The notes: a model not told the origin generated them from the sequence alone. Counted from the first letter of the stretch, positions 1-10,565 are shown. The stretch is DNA of 63,687 nt from an uncultured Leptolyngbyaceae cyanobacterium (GCA_938023035.1 CALIDI010000025.1:1-63687); one strand, 5' to 3'. Numbers and translations: made by a program.

Positions 1-504
<504 letters not shown>

Positions 505-540
505 TCCAGCAAGGTTAAAATTTCTGGACTAGCCTCAGCC

Positions 541-720
541 ACCCTCATCCTCCTTTCTTGCATACCCGTCAGGGCTATGCCTTTCCTGCGCACGCCCTTG
601 GCCCTTCAGACAGCAAGCAACGGTCTCCTCTCAAGTTTGGGAGTGGGGGAGTCAGGTTCAAAGTCCCTCTCCCAAGGAGGAAGAGGGATTTCGGGTGAGG
701 GCTATAGCCAACGGCATAGC
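541..720. repeat. Degenerate dispersed intergenic repeat
   Basis: A non-coding stretch with alternating CCCTCATCC, GTCAGGGCTA, CCCTCTCCC and GAGGAAGAGGG blocks. The CCCGTCAGGGCTA block recurs near 14868 in a similar context. It resembles, but does not match closely, the MITE-like family described elsewhere in this window. Boundaries are uncertain. Confidence 0.4.
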
Positions 721-770
721 AAGCCTCTCTCTTCTCTTCTCGGTTTAGAAGCCTCAAGGCTGTCGAAAGC

Positions 771-776
771 TATAAT
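771..776 (+). promoter_or_regulatory. Consensus -10 box very close to the start codon
   Basis: A perfect TATAAT lies 8 bases upstream of the ATG at 785, so transcription from it would begin at or next to the start codon and give a leaderless mRNA. No good -35 box is seen at 16-18 bases, and no Shine-Dalgarno precedes the ATG. This is an inference from position alone. Confidence 0.35.
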
Positions 777-784
777 AAGCAGCC

Positions 785-3700
785 ATGGCGAGACAAATCT
801 TTAAGCTCATCAGTGTTGGTGTTGCTGTAGCTCTAGCGTTAAGCTTGCTCAGCCATTTTGTGGCGGAAGTCTTTTGGTTCCAGGAGGTCAACTATCTCCC
901 GGTTTTAATTAAGCGTCTCTTAACGAAGGCTATCATTGCTGGAGTGGCAACCGGGCTAAGTGCTGCCTTTTTATTTGGAAATCTCGCGATCGCCCAGCGC
1001 CTAAAGTACCCGACACTGCCGGCTGCGACCCAGTCCCAAAATGCCCCACCCATTGCCTATCACTCCTTAGATCGGGATGCCAAAACCGATAGTTTCACTT
1101 CCCCCCTGCCCTTTGGCTGGTTGCTTCTAATCCTAGTCGGACTGAGCCTGGCAATTGGCTTATTGTTACTACGCTATGGGCAAACCCTGATCGATCTGTG
1201 GAATCTGAATCGAGCGCAGCCCGATATTTTGCCCCCGCTGCCGATTCCCTTTCGGCTGGAGACGCTTTGGCAACTCGGGCAAAGATATTTGACTTCTCCC
1301 CTATTAATTGTTGGCCTGCTGGCTCGAGTTGCGATCGCGGCGATCGCAACCATTTTCCTTCTAACCGCCCCCCAACTTTGGCTACCGGTGATTTCTGCCC
1401 TATCTAGCCTGGCCTTTGGCTACATTTTGTCCTGCCATTGGAGCCGCTTTCTGCTGGGGCTAAACCCTACCCCCTTTAATCAAACCGATCCTGTTTTCTC
1501 CCAGGATTTAAGCCTTTATGTCTTTACCCTACCCCTGGGACAGTTGATCGAGTTTTGGTTAACCGGCTTATTTCTCCTCGGTCTTTTTACCGTCAGTTTG
1601 ACCTATTTATTGGCAGGTAACAGTCTCAGCCAGGGTAAGTTTCCAGGGTTTAACCAGGGACAGCGTCAACATCTCCAGGCCCTCTGTGGCGGTTTAATGC
1701 TGGTAAGCTGGTTGCGTTACTGGCTCAGCCGCTATGAGCTACTCTATTCCCCTCGGGGGGTGGTGTATGGGGCCAGTTTTACCGATGTCAACGTACTCCT
1801 GCCAACCTACTGGGTGCTGATGCTGCTCTCAGGGGTACTTGCCCTACTGCTGTTCTGGCGGGCATTTTGGGGTGGGCGCTGGCATGATTTTGCTAACTAT
1901 CATCCCTGGCGATACCTCTTTGCTAGCCGTTGGCTACTGCTAGGGTTTGTTGTGCTGGCGTTAATCGGCACCCACGTTATCCCTGAACTAGTGCAGCAAA
2001 TTGTCGTGCAGCCGAATGAGTTAGCACGGGAAGACCCCTATCTGCGGCTTAATATTGCCTACACGCGACAAGCGTTTGGGCTAGATACGATTAAGGTAGA
2101 AACCTTTAACCCCCAGGGAAATTTGACTGCCGCCGATTTGGCAGCCAATGATGATACAGTGCGCAATATTCGTCTTTGGGATACCCGTCCTCTTCTGCAA
2201 ACCAACCGCCAACTCCAACAGATTCGTCCTTACTATCGATTTCTGGATGCGGATATTGATCGCTACACCCTGGCACCCGAAACACCGGGCGGCTCTGGCG
2301 AAAGCCAACAGGTTCTGATTGCGGCCCGTGAGTTAGACTATGCCAATGTGCCGCAGGAAGCGCAAACCTGGCTCAATGAGCATTTGATTTATACCCATGG
2401 TTATGGGTTTACTCTTAGTCCTGTCAATAAAGTGGCCGCCGGGGGTCTACCCGATTATTTTGTTAAGGATATTGGCTCTGGGGGGGATGATAGCAGCTTA
2501 ACAACTTCCAGCGATCGCATCCGGGCCAGCATTCCTATTAAACACCCCCGAATTTACTACGGTGAACTGACCAACACCTACGTAATGACGAACACTCAGG
2601 TGCAGGAGTTGGATTACCCTGCAGGTAACGAAAATGCTTACAACATTTATGATGGCAGCGGCGGTGTGAGTGTAGGAGCGCTTTGGCGGCGGTGGCTGCT
2701 GGCTTACTATCTACGCGATTGGCGCATGGTGTTTGCGCGTAGCTTTCGCCCAGAGACAAAGCTGCTCTTTCGCCGCAATATCAACCAGCGCGTCCGGGCG
2801 ATCGCACCTTTCTTACGGTATGACCGTGACCCCTACTTGGTCGCCGCAAATCTAGAAGGTCAAGAACCGCGTCTGGGATCACCTCCTGGTGCGTCTGAAA
2901 ACTATCTCTACTGGATTCTCGATGCTTACACTACCAGCGATCGCTACCCCTATTCAGAACCCGCAAAATCTCCCTACCTACCAGCAGAAAATAGCCGCCG
3001 TTTTAACTACATCCGTAATTCCATCAAGGTTGTGATCGATGCCTATAACGGCTCCATGGTGTTTTACGTCGCCGACCCGACCGACCCCATGATTCGCTCT
3101 TGGGAACGTATCTTTCCCGAATTGTTTAGCCCCCTGGAAGCAATGCCACCGATTCTCCGGCGACATATTCGCTACCCCATTGATTTATTTGAGTCCCAGG
3201 CAGAGCGCCTCCTGACTTATCACATGACCGACCCGCAGGTGTTTTATAACCGGGAGGATCTATGGCAAATCCCGACTGAAATTTATGGCGACAAAGCTCA
3301 ACTGGTCGAGCCTTACTATTTGATTACCCGCATCCCCGCCGCTCAATCAGAGGAGTTTATTTCCATCCTGCCTTTTACCCCTAATCGCCGTACAAACCTG
3401 ACTGGCTGGCTCGCCTCTCGCTCCGATGGGGCCAACTATGGCAAATCACTCCTCTACGTCTTTCCAAAGCAGCAGCTCGTCTATGGCACCGAGCAAATTG
3501 AAGCACGCATCAATCAAGATCCGGTTATTTCTCAACAAATTTCTCTCTGGAATCGCCAGGGGTCTCGAGCTGTTCAGGGAAACTTGCTGGTGATTCCGAT
3601 CAATAACTCGCTCCTCTACGTTGAGCCGTTATATCTTGAAGCGGAACAAAACAGCTTGCCTACTTTGGCCCGGGTGATTGTCGCCTATGAAAATCGCATT

Positions 3701-3790
3701 GTTATGGCCGAAACTTTGGAAAAAGCACTTCAGGCAATTTTTCAACCCGACCCTGAAGCTCCAGCAATTGTGCGCCCTGTAGAAGAATAG
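785..3790 (+). CDS. UPF0182 family large membrane protein
   Basis: A 1001-residue protein of the UPF0182 (COG1615) family, whose function is unknown. The N-terminal ~400 residues hold about seven to eight hydrophobic segments (for example around 8-28, 40-65, 107-130, 170-215, 250-275, 330-360 and 380-400). The rest is a large soluble, presumably extracytoplasmic region rich in aromatic and Tyr-Arg motifs. The segment around residues 580-700 ([32 protein letters not shown]) is characteristic of the family. Length is normal. It is a single gene, with por upstream on the same strand and a convergent helicase gene downstream. The ATG at 785 is the first in frame. Confidence 0.93.
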   Translation: MARQIFKLISVGVAVALALSLLSHFVAEVFWFQEVNYLPVLIKRLLTKAIIAGVATGLSAAFLFGNLAIAQRLKYPTLPAATQSQNAPPIAYHSLDRDAKTDSFTSPLPFGWLLLILVGLSLAIGLLLLRYGQTLIDLWNLNRAQPDILPPLPIPFRLETLWQLGQRYLTSPLLIVGLLARVAIAAIATIFLLTAPQLWLPVISALSSLAFGYILSCHWSRFLLGLNPTPFNQTDPVFSQDLSLYVFTLPLGQLIEFWLTGLFLLGLFTVSLTYLLAGNSLSQGKFPGFNQGQRQHLQALCGGLMLVSWLRYWLSRYELLYSPRGVVYGASFTDVNVLLPTYWVLMLLSGVLALLLFWRAFWGGRWHDFANYHPWRYLFASRWLLLGFVVLALIGTHVIPELVQQIVVQPNELAREDPYLRLNIAYTRQAFGLDTIKVETFNPQGNLTAADLAANDDTVRNIRLWDTRPLLQTNRQLQQIRPYYRFLDADIDRYTLAPETPGGSGESQQVLIAARELDYANVPQEAQTWLNEHLIYTHGYGFTLSPVNKVAAGGLPDYFVKDIGSGGDDSSLTTSSDRIRASIPIKHPRIYYGELTNTYVMTNTQVQELDYPAGNENAYNIYDGSGGVSVGALWRRWLLAYYLRDWRMVFARSFRPETKLLFRRNINQRVRAIAPFLRYDRDPYLVAANLEGQEPRLGSPPGASENYLYWILDAYTTSDRYPYSEPAKSPYLPAENSRRFNYIRNSIKVVIDAYNGSMVFYVADPTDPMIRSWERIFPELFSPLEAMPPILRRHIRYPIDLFESQAERLLTYHMTDPQVFYNREDLWQIPTEIYGDKAQLVEPYYLITRIPAAQSEEFISILPFTPNRRTNLTGWLASRSDGANYGKSLLYVFPKQQLVYGTEQIEARINQDPVISQQISLWNRQGSRAVQGNLLVIPINNSLLYVEPLYLEAEQNSLPTLARVIVAYENRIVMAETLEKALQAIFQPDPEAPAIVRPVEE

Positions 3791-3828
3791 CGACCCTTGG
3801 CCCAAGCTGGCGCTGGCTAGCACAAAGG

Positions 3829-5319
3829 CTAAGGAAACGATGGAGCCGGCCAGTCGGCAGCGGTATCAGCCGCTCGTGCTGCTAGCACAACTGGGGTGTC
3901 GTAGAGCGAGGGTACCATCTCCAGTGGTTGCTGGGGCGATCGCCGTTTCCCCCCCTCACCCCGCCTTCGACGCGAGACGTTTTCCTCTGCGGTATCTTCT
4001 GCAATGATTTCGTAGAGCAACGCCCGTTTCTCGGGATCTTTGCCCTTTCGCAAAATACGTCCTAACCGCTGCACATATTCCCGGGTTGACCCTGTGCCTG
4101 AGAGCACGATCGCAACACTCGCATCAGGAACGTCCACCCCTTCGTTGAGCACGCGGGAAGCTGCAAGTGCCCGATAGTCTCCCTGCTTAAAGCGCTGAAG
4201 CACTGCATGGCGCTCTTTAACGCCGGTCTGGTGAGTAATTGCAGGAATCAGAAACGTTTCCGAGATGCGGTAAACCGTGGCATTATCATCCGTGAAGATC
4301 AATGTCCGGGCTGGGTAATGACTTGCCAGTAGATTTGCAAGCACCCGCAGTTTGCTCTCAGTGCCAAAGGCGATCACCCGTGCTTCGCGATGGGCGAGCA
4401 TCGCTCGTCGTCCTGCTTGGGAGCAAGCACTAGCCCGAACAAATCGTTGCCAACCCTCCAGACTGCCCAAAAAAATATTGGACTCTTGTAAAAACTGATT
4501 GCGCATCTGGATCAACTCATCATAGCGCTGTTGCTCTTGCAAAGAGAGGCGCACTCTAATCTGCACGGCCTGGTGTTTGGCTAGGGCTGTACCGGCTAAT
4601 TCCTCGGCGCTGCGGCGATAGACTTCTGCCCCAATCAAATGGCTGAGGTCAGCATGTTTACCATCGGCCCGTTCCGGGGTGGCTGTTAAGCCCAAACGAT
4701 AGGGAGCGATCGCATATTTCGCAATCACCCGATGAAAGTCACTTGGTAAATGATGGCACTCATCAAACACAAGCAGAGCATATTGATTTCCCAGAGTTTC
4801 GGCATGAATGGCAGCACTGTCATAGGTGGCAATTAGAATCGGACTGCGATCGCGGGAGCCACCCCCCAATAAACCAATCTCCATATCGGGAAAAGCCGCT
4901 AACAGATGGGCATACCACTGGTGCATCAAGTCTAGAGTTGGCACCATAATCAAAGTGCTACGCTGGGTAGCCTGCATAGCCAATTGCGCCAGATAGGTTT
5001 TGCCGGCGGCTGTCGGCAGCACTACAATGCCCTTATGCCCCGCTTGTTTCCAGGCAGTGAGTGCCTCCTGTTGGTGGACGTAAGGCTCCATTTCTAAGCT
5101 AGGCACTAAATTAAGCTCATGGTAAGCTTTGGCAGCATCTTCCAGTTCTACCCCGGCAGCCCTTAAGGCCAACACAACATCCCGGTAGTGCATTGCCGGA
5201 ATCCGAAAGCGCTCGATGCGGTCATCCCAAACCGCATAATCCAGCCAATCTTTACTGCGCGGCGGCGGATGCAGAATGAGCGTGCCCCGATCATAGGTGA
5301 GTTTCGGTATCCGAGTCAT
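3829..5319 (-). CDS. XPB/Rad25-like DEAD/DEAH-box helicase
   Basis: Superfamily 2 DNA helicase resembling archaeal and bacterial XPB (COG1061). Visible motifs in order: Walker A LPTAAGKT (residues ~100-107), motif II DECHH, motif III LTATPER, and motif VI QRLGRILRKGK near residue 418. The N-terminal ~75 residues (KDWLDYAVWDDR) resemble the damage-recognition region of XPB. A C-terminal basic stretch (RRRRGEGGKRR) could contact nucleic acid. ATP-driven duplex unwinding in repair is the family role; the specific job in cyanobacteria is not established. No Bax1-like nuclease gene is adjacent, although such a partner is common elsewhere. The gene is convergent with UPF0182, with only 38 bases between the stops. 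Confidence 0.85.
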   Translation of the reverse strand: MTRIPKLTYDRGTLILHPPPRSKDWLDYAVWDDRIERFRIPAMHYRDVVLALRAAGVELEDAAKAYHELNLVPSLEMEPYVHQQEALTAWKQAGHKGIVVLPTAAGKTYLAQLAMQATQRSTLIMVPTLDLMHQWYAHLLAAFPDMEIGLLGGGSRDRSPILIATYDSAAIHAETLGNQYALLVFDECHHLPSDFHRVIAKYAIAPYRLGLTATPERADGKHADLSHLIGAEVYRRSAEELAGTALAKHQAVQIRVRLSLQEQQRYDELIQMRNQFLQESNIFLGSLEGWQRFVRASACSQAGRRAMLAHREARVIAFGTESKLRVLANLLASHYPARTLIFTDDNATVYRISETFLIPAITHQTGVKERHAVLQRFKQGDYRALAASRVLNEGVDVPDASVAIVLSGTGSTREYVQRLGRILRKGKDPEKRALLYEIIAEDTAEENVSRRRRGEGGKRRSPQQPLEMVPSLYDTPVVLAARAADTAADWPAPSFP

Positions 5320-5388
5320 GGTAACCAGTTTGTCGTCTTAGGGATACCCTAACCCATCCCTTTGACTTTGGCACAATCTGAAGCAATA

Positions 5389-5545
5389 GAGCCTGTCACC
5401 TTTGCAGACCCTCATCCCCCAGCCCCTGCTCCCAATTTAGGAGAAGGGGGGCCGAGCTATCTCAAAGTTTCGCTCCCAACTTGGGAGCGGGATTAGGCAA
5501 TCCGGACATACCAGAAAAGGGTGAGGGCAAAAGTGACATGCACCC
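5389..5545 (+). repeat. MITE-like element, copy 1 (long form)
   Basis: A 157-base element with ends GAGCCTGTCACCTTTGC and, read inward on the other strand, GGGTGCATGTCACTTTTGC. The two ends are imperfect inverted repeats sharing TGTCACyTTTGC and CCTCA. It contains an internal hairpin GCTCCCAACTTGGGAGC and an extra ~22-base block also present in the copy near 43.8 kb. No ORF is inside. The flanks are similar but not identical (GAAGCAATA before, TAAGCAAAA from the last base onward), which fits an old target duplication. Confidence 0.75.
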
Positions 5546-5596
5546 TTAAGCAAAAATAAGGGTTCTAGCGATTGAACCGCTTTGCAGCTAATACCG

Positions 5597-5636
5597 ATTA
5601 GAAACATAAGATTCAAATTAGAAACATAAGATTCAA
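5597..5636. repeat. Perfect 20-bp tandem duplication
   Basis: Two adjacent identical 20-base units beginning ATTAGAAACATAAG. They lie in the intergenic region downstream of the first TPR gene. The rest of the 5320-5765 gap holds only the MITE copy at 5389. Confidence 0.9.
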
Positions 5637-5765
5637 AATAGGGTGAACATTTGCCTGCGCGCCAGATAAAGCCTCAGTTCTAGAGGACTTAGCCCTCCAA
5701 AATGGCAAAAGCCTCTGACAATCAGCCTGTCTATAGGCAAAAGACATGGGCCACATGGCAAACAG

Positions 5766-6635
5766 CTAACGCTTGACTTTTGTGGAATAGGGAGTCGCTG
5801 GTGCCAGAGGACTTCGGAGCAACACCATAAAGCGAGGATCCTGGCGAAGCTTGTCAAAGTCAGTGTTTTTGCGCGCGAGCTGGCGGTACTGGTCAGGATC
5901 AAGCTTAATGGCTTGCTGTAGGCTGATGATGGCCAGGTCAACGTTGCCCTGCAAGGCATGACAGCAGGCTCGATTGTAGAGGATGCTGGAGCTATTAGGG
6001 TTGAGTTGAAGGGCTTTATCATAGCTGGCGATCGCTAAGTCAAAGCGCCCTAAATGATAGAGAGCATTACCGCGATTGGCCCAGGCCGCCTCAAAGTCAG
6101 GCTTATAGCTAAGCGCCTTGTCATAACTGGCCACGACTTTTTCGAGCTGGTTGAGTTGACGTAAAGCTAGTGCTCGGTTGTACCACGCCCAGTAGTAATC
6201 AGGCTGAAATTCGAGAGCACGGTCATAGCTATTGACAGCCGCCTCGTATTGCCCAAGGTTGCGCAGAGAAATCCCCCGGTTATACCAGGCCCAAGCGTAA
6301 TCAGGAGAGTAACGGAGGGCCTGATCGTAGCTGGCGACCGCCCCGGCATAGTCATGGAGTTCATCTAGCGCGCTGCCCCGATTGTTCCAGGCTTCTGGAA
6401 AGCCTGGCTCTAGTTCCAGAGCTTGATCATAGCTAGCAATCGCCTCGTTGTAACGCCCCAAGTGGTAAAGAGCATTACCCCGGTTATACCAGGCATCGAC
6501 GAAATCAGGCTGGCGTTGAAGCAAGTACTCGTAACTGGCGATCGCTGCTTCAAACCTGCGATGCTGATTGAGATAGAGTCCTTTCTGAAAAAAGAAAATA
6601 ACTTCTAAATCCTGTAAATCCTGCTCTTGACTCAT
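5766..6635 (-). CDS. TPR repeat protein
   Basis: A 289-residue protein made almost wholly of tetratricopeptide repeats, seen as repeated W-x-NRG-x-AL-x-x-LG-x-x-x-x-A-x-x-SYD-x-AL units with a 34-residue period (about seven). The C-terminus, with FDKLRQDPRF, is the usual cap of this cyanobacterial type. TPRs form a helical scaffold for protein binding; the partner is unknown. An upstream in-frame extension exists to 6722, but the ATG at 6635 (MSQEQDLQD) begins just before the first repeat and is preferred. The following gene on the same strand is a paralogue, so the two probably arose by tandem duplication. Confidence 0.85.
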   Translation of the reverse strand: MSQEQDLQDLEVIFFFQKGLYLNQHRRFEAAIASYEYLLQRQPDFVDAWYNRGNALYHLGRYNEAIASYDQALELEPGFPEAWNNRGSALDELHDYAGAVASYDQALRYSPDYAWAWYNRGISLRNLGQYEAAVNSYDRALEFQPDYYWAWYNRALALRQLNQLEKVVASYDKALSYKPDFEAAWANRGNALYHLGRFDLAIASYDKALQLNPNSSSILYNRACCHALQGNVDLAIISLQQAIKLDPDQYRQLARKNTDFDKLRQDPRFMVLLRSPLAPATPYSTKVKR

Positions 6636-6774
6636 GGGTGTGTGTCTCGTTCTTGGGTTAAGGGTGGCAGACAGAGGAGACCCTTTGCTTTTATTAGATT
6701 GCCCTGGGTCGCAGTCTGCCAAAACAGCGGATATTACGGAAGTTTGCCTGTCTCAAGGCAAACTGCACACTTGC

Positions 6775-7593
6775 TTAACATTTCACCTCAACCGGTGACT
6801 GGTTGGTTAAGTTCCTCAAAAGCTGATCAAGGCGCATCTCCACTTTATGGATGGCTCGATGTAGGGAGGGGTTGAGTGCCATTGCTTGATTCAAGTAAGT
6901 CCGAGCTAAATCCGGTTGATTTTTCAGGGCATAACAGCGGGCTTTGCTATAGAGCGCGGCAGAGTCGTCTGGTTTAAGCTCTAGGGCACGGTCATGGCTG
7001 GCGATTGCGGCCTCATAGCGCTCTAGGCGGCTTAGCACAATGCCACGATGATTCCAGGCGTAGTGACAACTTGGTTTAATGGCAAGAGCCTGTTCGACAT
7101 AAATCAGGGCATCGTGGTAAAGGCTGAGATTGCATAGCGCGCGGCTGCTACTGTACCAAGCTTTATAGTCACTAGGGCGTAGTTGCAAAACACGCTTAAA
7201 ACAATCGAGGGCGCCTTCATATCGTTGTAAGTTTGCCAAGGCACTGCCCTTGTTATACCAGGCTTTATAGTCCGATGAATTGAGCCGTAACGTGCGCTCG
7301 AAGCAGAGGAGAGCTTCTTCATACTTCCCCAATCGAGCCAGAGCGACACCCTTGCCATGCCAGGCCAGCGCATATTCAGGATTGACTTTGATGGCCTGGT
7401 CAAAACTGGCGATCGCTTCCCAATAGCGACCCAACTGCTCTAGGGCATAACCTCGGTAACACCATACCTCAAACAAATCTGTCTGGGTGGCGAGGATCCG
7501 GTCGTAACGGGCGATCGCCGCTTCATAATGTCCTAGACCGTACAACACATTGCCATGGGTATACCAAGCTGTTGAATCGAGGTCGTGCTCCAT
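6775..7593 (-). CDS. TPR repeat protein, paralogue of the neighbour
   Basis: A 272-residue TPR protein with about seven 34-residue repeats starting directly at residue ~8 (AWYTHGNVLYGLGHYEAA). Repeats in the middle carry the variants KAWYNKGSALANLQRYEGAL and KAWYSSSRALCNL, so it is diverged from the neighbouring TPR gene. Neither has a signal peptide or membrane segment, so a cytoplasmic adaptor role is inferred. The start is ATG at 7593. The 139-base gap to the next TPR gene would allow co-transcription. Confidence 0.82.
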   Translation of the reverse strand: MEHDLDSTAWYTHGNVLYGLGHYEAAIARYDRILATQTDLFEVWCYRGYALEQLGRYWEAIASFDQAIKVNPEYALAWHGKGVALARLGKYEEALLCFERTLRLNSSDYKAWYNKGSALANLQRYEGALDCFKRVLQLRPSDYKAWYSSSRALCNLSLYHDALIYVEQALAIKPSCHYAWNHRGIVLSRLERYEAAIASHDRALELKPDDSAALYSKARCYALKNQPDLARTYLNQAMALNPSLHRAIHKVEMRLDQLLRNLTNQSPVEVKC

Positions 7594-7836
7594 AGGTCAC
7601 ACATACTTCAGCAAAAGAGTAATTGTCTACTTCTTTTAGGTTCGACAAAAATTTTCTTAATTATTCAAAAGATTAGCTGAAACTAGATGTAGATTTGATG
7701 AGGATTTGAGCAAGTTTTAGACGATTGAAAATTGACACAAGTAAATCTATGGAGATTCAAAAAACTTCTGAAAAGAAGATAGAAAATGAGTAGGAAGACA
7801 ATTGTCAAAAGACTAAAACGGAGCCAGTACTTTGGC

Positions 7837-8619
7837 TTAATTTGTTTGGTTGAGGGATTCACCCTCTGTTGTGATCTCCCAGGCAGGATGTTCCAACAAC
7901 GCTTCGATTACCCGCACGCCACGCAACTGATTCGATAGTGGCAAGTGCCCTATAGGAGCTTTTATACTCCACGTAAACCCCTTAGGGTAGCGGGTCCAGA
8001 GATTACCCTCTTTCCAGTCAATTTTTGCCCAAAGTTTCTCCCAATTTTTGCCTAGCCCCAACCAGAGTTCTCGTTGTACAGAAAACCCAAACTTTCCCTC
8101 AGAATAGGCGACCCAAAGTTGGTTAATGGTTTGGAGGTCAGTGATGGGGAACGATTTGACCTCTGTAAAGTAAACCCATTTACGTTGCATAGCCGCCGTC
8201 CCCGCCAGCTCGCAGAACTTTTGTAGCGTCAACCGATCCGCATTGAAAAAGTCCTGCTTTGCTAGTAATTCTTGTAGAGGGGCGTAGTCAATCCCTACTT
8301 CGGAAATGAGGGGTACCACACCCTGAGGGAAATGGGTACGCAGAAAGGTCTGGCATTCGGGCAGTGGGTGCGCTAACAGAAGCTGATAGGCTTTACCGCA
8401 TACGGCTAAGTGTTGTAAGGAGGGCGCTATGGAACGAGCCGTTGTTTGAGCGAGTAAAAAATCCTGGATGACAACCACTCCCTCATTACCCATTTGAGCT
8501 AACTCAGCTAAAATCTCGATCTGTTTTTTCGCCGTTGCGCTGCTTAATTGGGTGCGCAATTGCTCGATCGGGCTAACAGGGGTGTTGCTTGTGGCCGGAT
8601 TGGTTGCTGAACTTCCCAT
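7837..8619 (-). CDS. gun4: GUN4 tetrapyrrole-binding regulator of Mg-chelatase
   Basis: GUN4 binds protoporphyrin IX and Mg-protoporphyrin and stimulates magnesium chelatase (ChlH), the first committed step of chlorophyll synthesis. The C-terminal GUN4 core spans about residues 100-240, with YAPLQELLAKQDFFNADRLT, the W-V-x-F-TEVKSFP strand, LWVAYSEGKFGFSVQ and a G-x-x-W-x-x-LW-x-x-I-W motif. The N-terminal ~90 residues form the helical bundle typical of cyanobacterial GUN4. The ATG at 8619 (MGSSATNP) is chosen over the TTG three codons upstream. It lies alone, in the same broad region as por and chlP but not in an operon with them. Confidence 0.95.
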   Translation of the reverse strand: MGSSATNPATSNTPVSPIEQLRTQLSSATAKKQIEILAELAQMGNEGVVVIQDFLLAQTTARSIAPSLQHLAVCGKAYQLLLAHPLPECQTFLRTHFPQGVVPLISEVGIDYAPLQELLAKQDFFNADRLTLQKFCELAGTAAMQRKWVYFTEVKSFPITDLQTINQLWVAYSEGKFGFSVQRELWLGLGKNWEKLWAKIDWKEGNLWTRYPKGFTWSIKAPIGHLPLSNQLRGVRVIEALLEHPAWEITTEGESLNQTN

Positions 8620-8757
8620 TGATGGCAAACGGTTGATTCCACTAAGGTTGTAAAGGCTTCAAAACACACAGGGTGAAAATGACTGGCCGACCGATCGCGA
8701 TCGCTTTATCCTAGAGCACCTTGTTGTGAACTGGAAGCCTCAGAAGAAAATGACGGA

Positions 8758-9279
8758 TTAGCTCGAAGTTGGCTCAGGAGAGGCCGCAAGAGCGGCACCT
8801 GTGTGTAAAATCTGCTTAATTATCTTAGAGGTTGAAGTCGCCACTTCGATCGGAACGAACTGAATTTGGCCACCATAGGCCTGAATATATGGCGTTTCGG
8901 GTAATGTCTCTAGACAGTAGTCTCCCCCCTTGACATAAACTTCTGGCTGTAGCAACTCGATTAAGCGTTGAGCGGTTAACTCATCGAAAATCACAACCGC
9001 ATCCACCGATCGCAGGGCAGCTAACACTTCAGCGCGCTCAGTAGAGGGCTGGAGCGGGCGAGGTAAGAATGTTGTCGGTTTTAGCTGCTGTACAGAGCGA
9101 TCGCTATTCAACCCGACGACCAAGCTCTTACCGTAGCCTTTTGCTGCCTCTAAATAGCGTACATGTCCCGCATGGAGTAGGTCAAAACACCCATTCGTTA
9201 AAACCAGGGGTCGCCATTGGTCTGGAGCAGTAGCCACAGCCTGATGGATTTGCTCAAGCGTATAGAGGCGTGAAGTCAT
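8758..9279 (-). CDS. Heptose/glycerol-phosphate type nucleotidyltransferase (HldE/RfaE C-domain-like)
   Basis: A 173-residue cytidylyltransferase-fold protein. The HxGH motif is present as DLLHAGHVRYLEAAK, preceded by LTNGCFD, and VGLNSDRSV, VVIFDELTAQRL and EVYVKGGDYCLETLPE follow, as in D-glycero-beta-D-manno-heptose 1-phosphate adenylyltransferase. It would make ADP-heptose-like nucleotide sugars for surface polysaccharide. The kinase half of bifunctional HldE is absent, as in stand-alone RfaE2 proteins. The ATG at 9279 follows the stop of the upstream response-regulator gene by 4 bases, so the two are co-transcribed. A longer reading to 9336 would overlap the regulator and is not preferred. 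Substrate is inferred. Confidence 0.82.
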   Translation of the reverse strand: MTSRLYTLEQIHQAVATAPDQWRPLVLTNGCFDLLHAGHVRYLEAAKGYGKSLVVGLNSDRSVQQLKPTTFLPRPLQPSTERAEVLAALRSVDAVVIFDELTAQRLIELLQPEVYVKGGDYCLETLPETPYIQAYGGQIQFVPIEVATSTSKIIKQILHTGAALAASPEPTSS

Positions 9280-9283
9280 ACCG

Positions 9284-9952
9284 CTAGGTCGCATCGACGG
9301 GGGGTTTATGCCCCTGCTCAAAGGCAAAGCGCACAAGTTGAGAACGGTTTTCTAACTGGAGTTTATTCAAAATATTGCTGAGATGAGTTTGCACTGTGCG
9401 GGGGCTAATAAACAAGCGATCGCCAATTTGCTTATTGGTATAACCTTGAATCACCTCCCAAAAAACCTTTTCTTCGGCTGGGGTCAATGGCAAGGGCGAC
9501 GGCTTGCTGGCAACATCGTTGGTTGCCGACAGCCCCGCTCCCCCCGTTTGCTGCAACAGGCGCACAATTTCTTGATGAATCCGCCGCGATCGCTCCAACT
9601 GAGCCTCAATTTTTGCCAGCAACTCCTTTGGTTCAAACGGCTTAATCAGATAATCATCCGCCCCAATCGAGTGTCCCTGAATCCGGTCTTCTAAATCACC
9701 TCTGCTAGAGAGAAAAATAAATGGCACCAGTTGACCAATCCGAGTGGCCCGCAGTTGTCGGCAAAACTCAAAACCATCGAGATCGGGCATCATCACATCT
9801 GAAACAACCAGATCAGGGGGCGATTGCTCGAAAGCCACTAGCCCCTCTACTCCTGAGCTAACGGTCTGAACCGCATAGCCACGCTTCTCCAGGTAGCGCA
9901 CGAGCGCCATCTGTAAAATTGTGTCATCGTCAACTACTAGAATCTTCTTCAT
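9284..9952 (-). CDS. NarL/LuxR-family response regulator (Rre1/Ycf29-like)
   Basis: A 222-residue two-component regulator. The receiver domain (residues 1-120) has the acidic pocket VVDDD, the phosphoacceptor Asp52 in VVSDVMMPDLDG, and the conserved Lys in LIKPFEPKEL. The C-terminal LuxR-type helix-turn-helix (about 155-218) shows LTPAEEKVFWEVIQGYTNKQI and RTVQTHLSNILNKL. The layout and sequence resemble cyanobacterial Rre1/Ycf29; that narrower assignment is moderate. No histidine kinase is adjacent. The ATG at 9952 (MKKILVVDDD) is preferred to the TTG at 9964. It is followed by the nucleotidyltransferase gene after 4 bases. Confidence 0.88.
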   Translation of the reverse strand: MKKILVVDDDTILQMALVRYLEKRGYAVQTVSSGVEGLVAFEQSPPDLVVSDVMMPDLDGFEFCRQLRATRIGQLVPFIFLSSRGDLEDRIQGHSIGADDYLIKPFEPKELLAKIEAQLERSRRIHQEIVRLLQQTGGAGLSATNDVASKPSPLPLTPAEEKVFWEVIQGYTNKQIGDRLFISPRTVQTHLSNILNKLQLENRSQLVRFAFEQGHKPPVDAT

Positions 9953-10565
9953 GCTCTTAGTCAATTGACTGGACTTGTCCAGCTCCCCGTTAAACCGCCT
10001 ATCTTAAACTGAGGTCACTCTAACTTAAGTTGCCCGCTGTGTGACATGATCCTAACGAGTCAACTTAAATCACCCATAAGGGCTATTTACTTAACATTAC
10101 TTTCCAGAGTGGCACATGGAGCGAAAGTTGACTGAATTCCATAAGAAATCTTTTGACATTGGCCTAACCCAACACGACAAGGGGCGAGGCTATCAAAGAT
10201 GCCCTGCTGTCTGTCTTAAGGCTAGAATAACGAGCCTCGTCTGGTAAACAGGATGCCATCCCTCTCTACGCACGCTCTTTTCCCGACTTGCCTGACAAGA
10301 GGGCTGACACCCAGCAGTTTTCTACAGCGATGCTCCTAAGAAGACTCAATCGTTTTCTGTCAACAGCTCAGCCATCTGAGTCAATCGGTAACTCTAATTC
10401 ACTGGAAGCAGAGAAAAGCGGGAGCTGCAGCTCCAAGCCAGGGGGCACCCGCTCCACCCCCGAAATCGGCTTCAATTGAATTACGCCCAGTTACTTACCA
10501 CCAACTCTGATTTTCCCGTTTCCGATGAAAAAATAACAGAGTCTATCGCTTTGGTAAATCTCCTT
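9953..10565. other. Intergenic region with two inverted repeats
   Basis: No convincing gene. It holds an inverted repeat CGAGGCT/AGCCTCG (10185-10191 and 10233-10239) and a perfect 14-base palindrome GGAGCTGCAGCTCC at 10421-10434. Read on the minus strand, the palindrome is followed by CGCTTTTC and could terminate the channel gene upstream. Confidence 0.45.

Noticed and set aside
5633-6022. 129-codon frame on the minus strand overlapping the TPR gene
   Set aside because: It is a shadow in another frame of the repetitive TPR gene; its composition does not look like protein.
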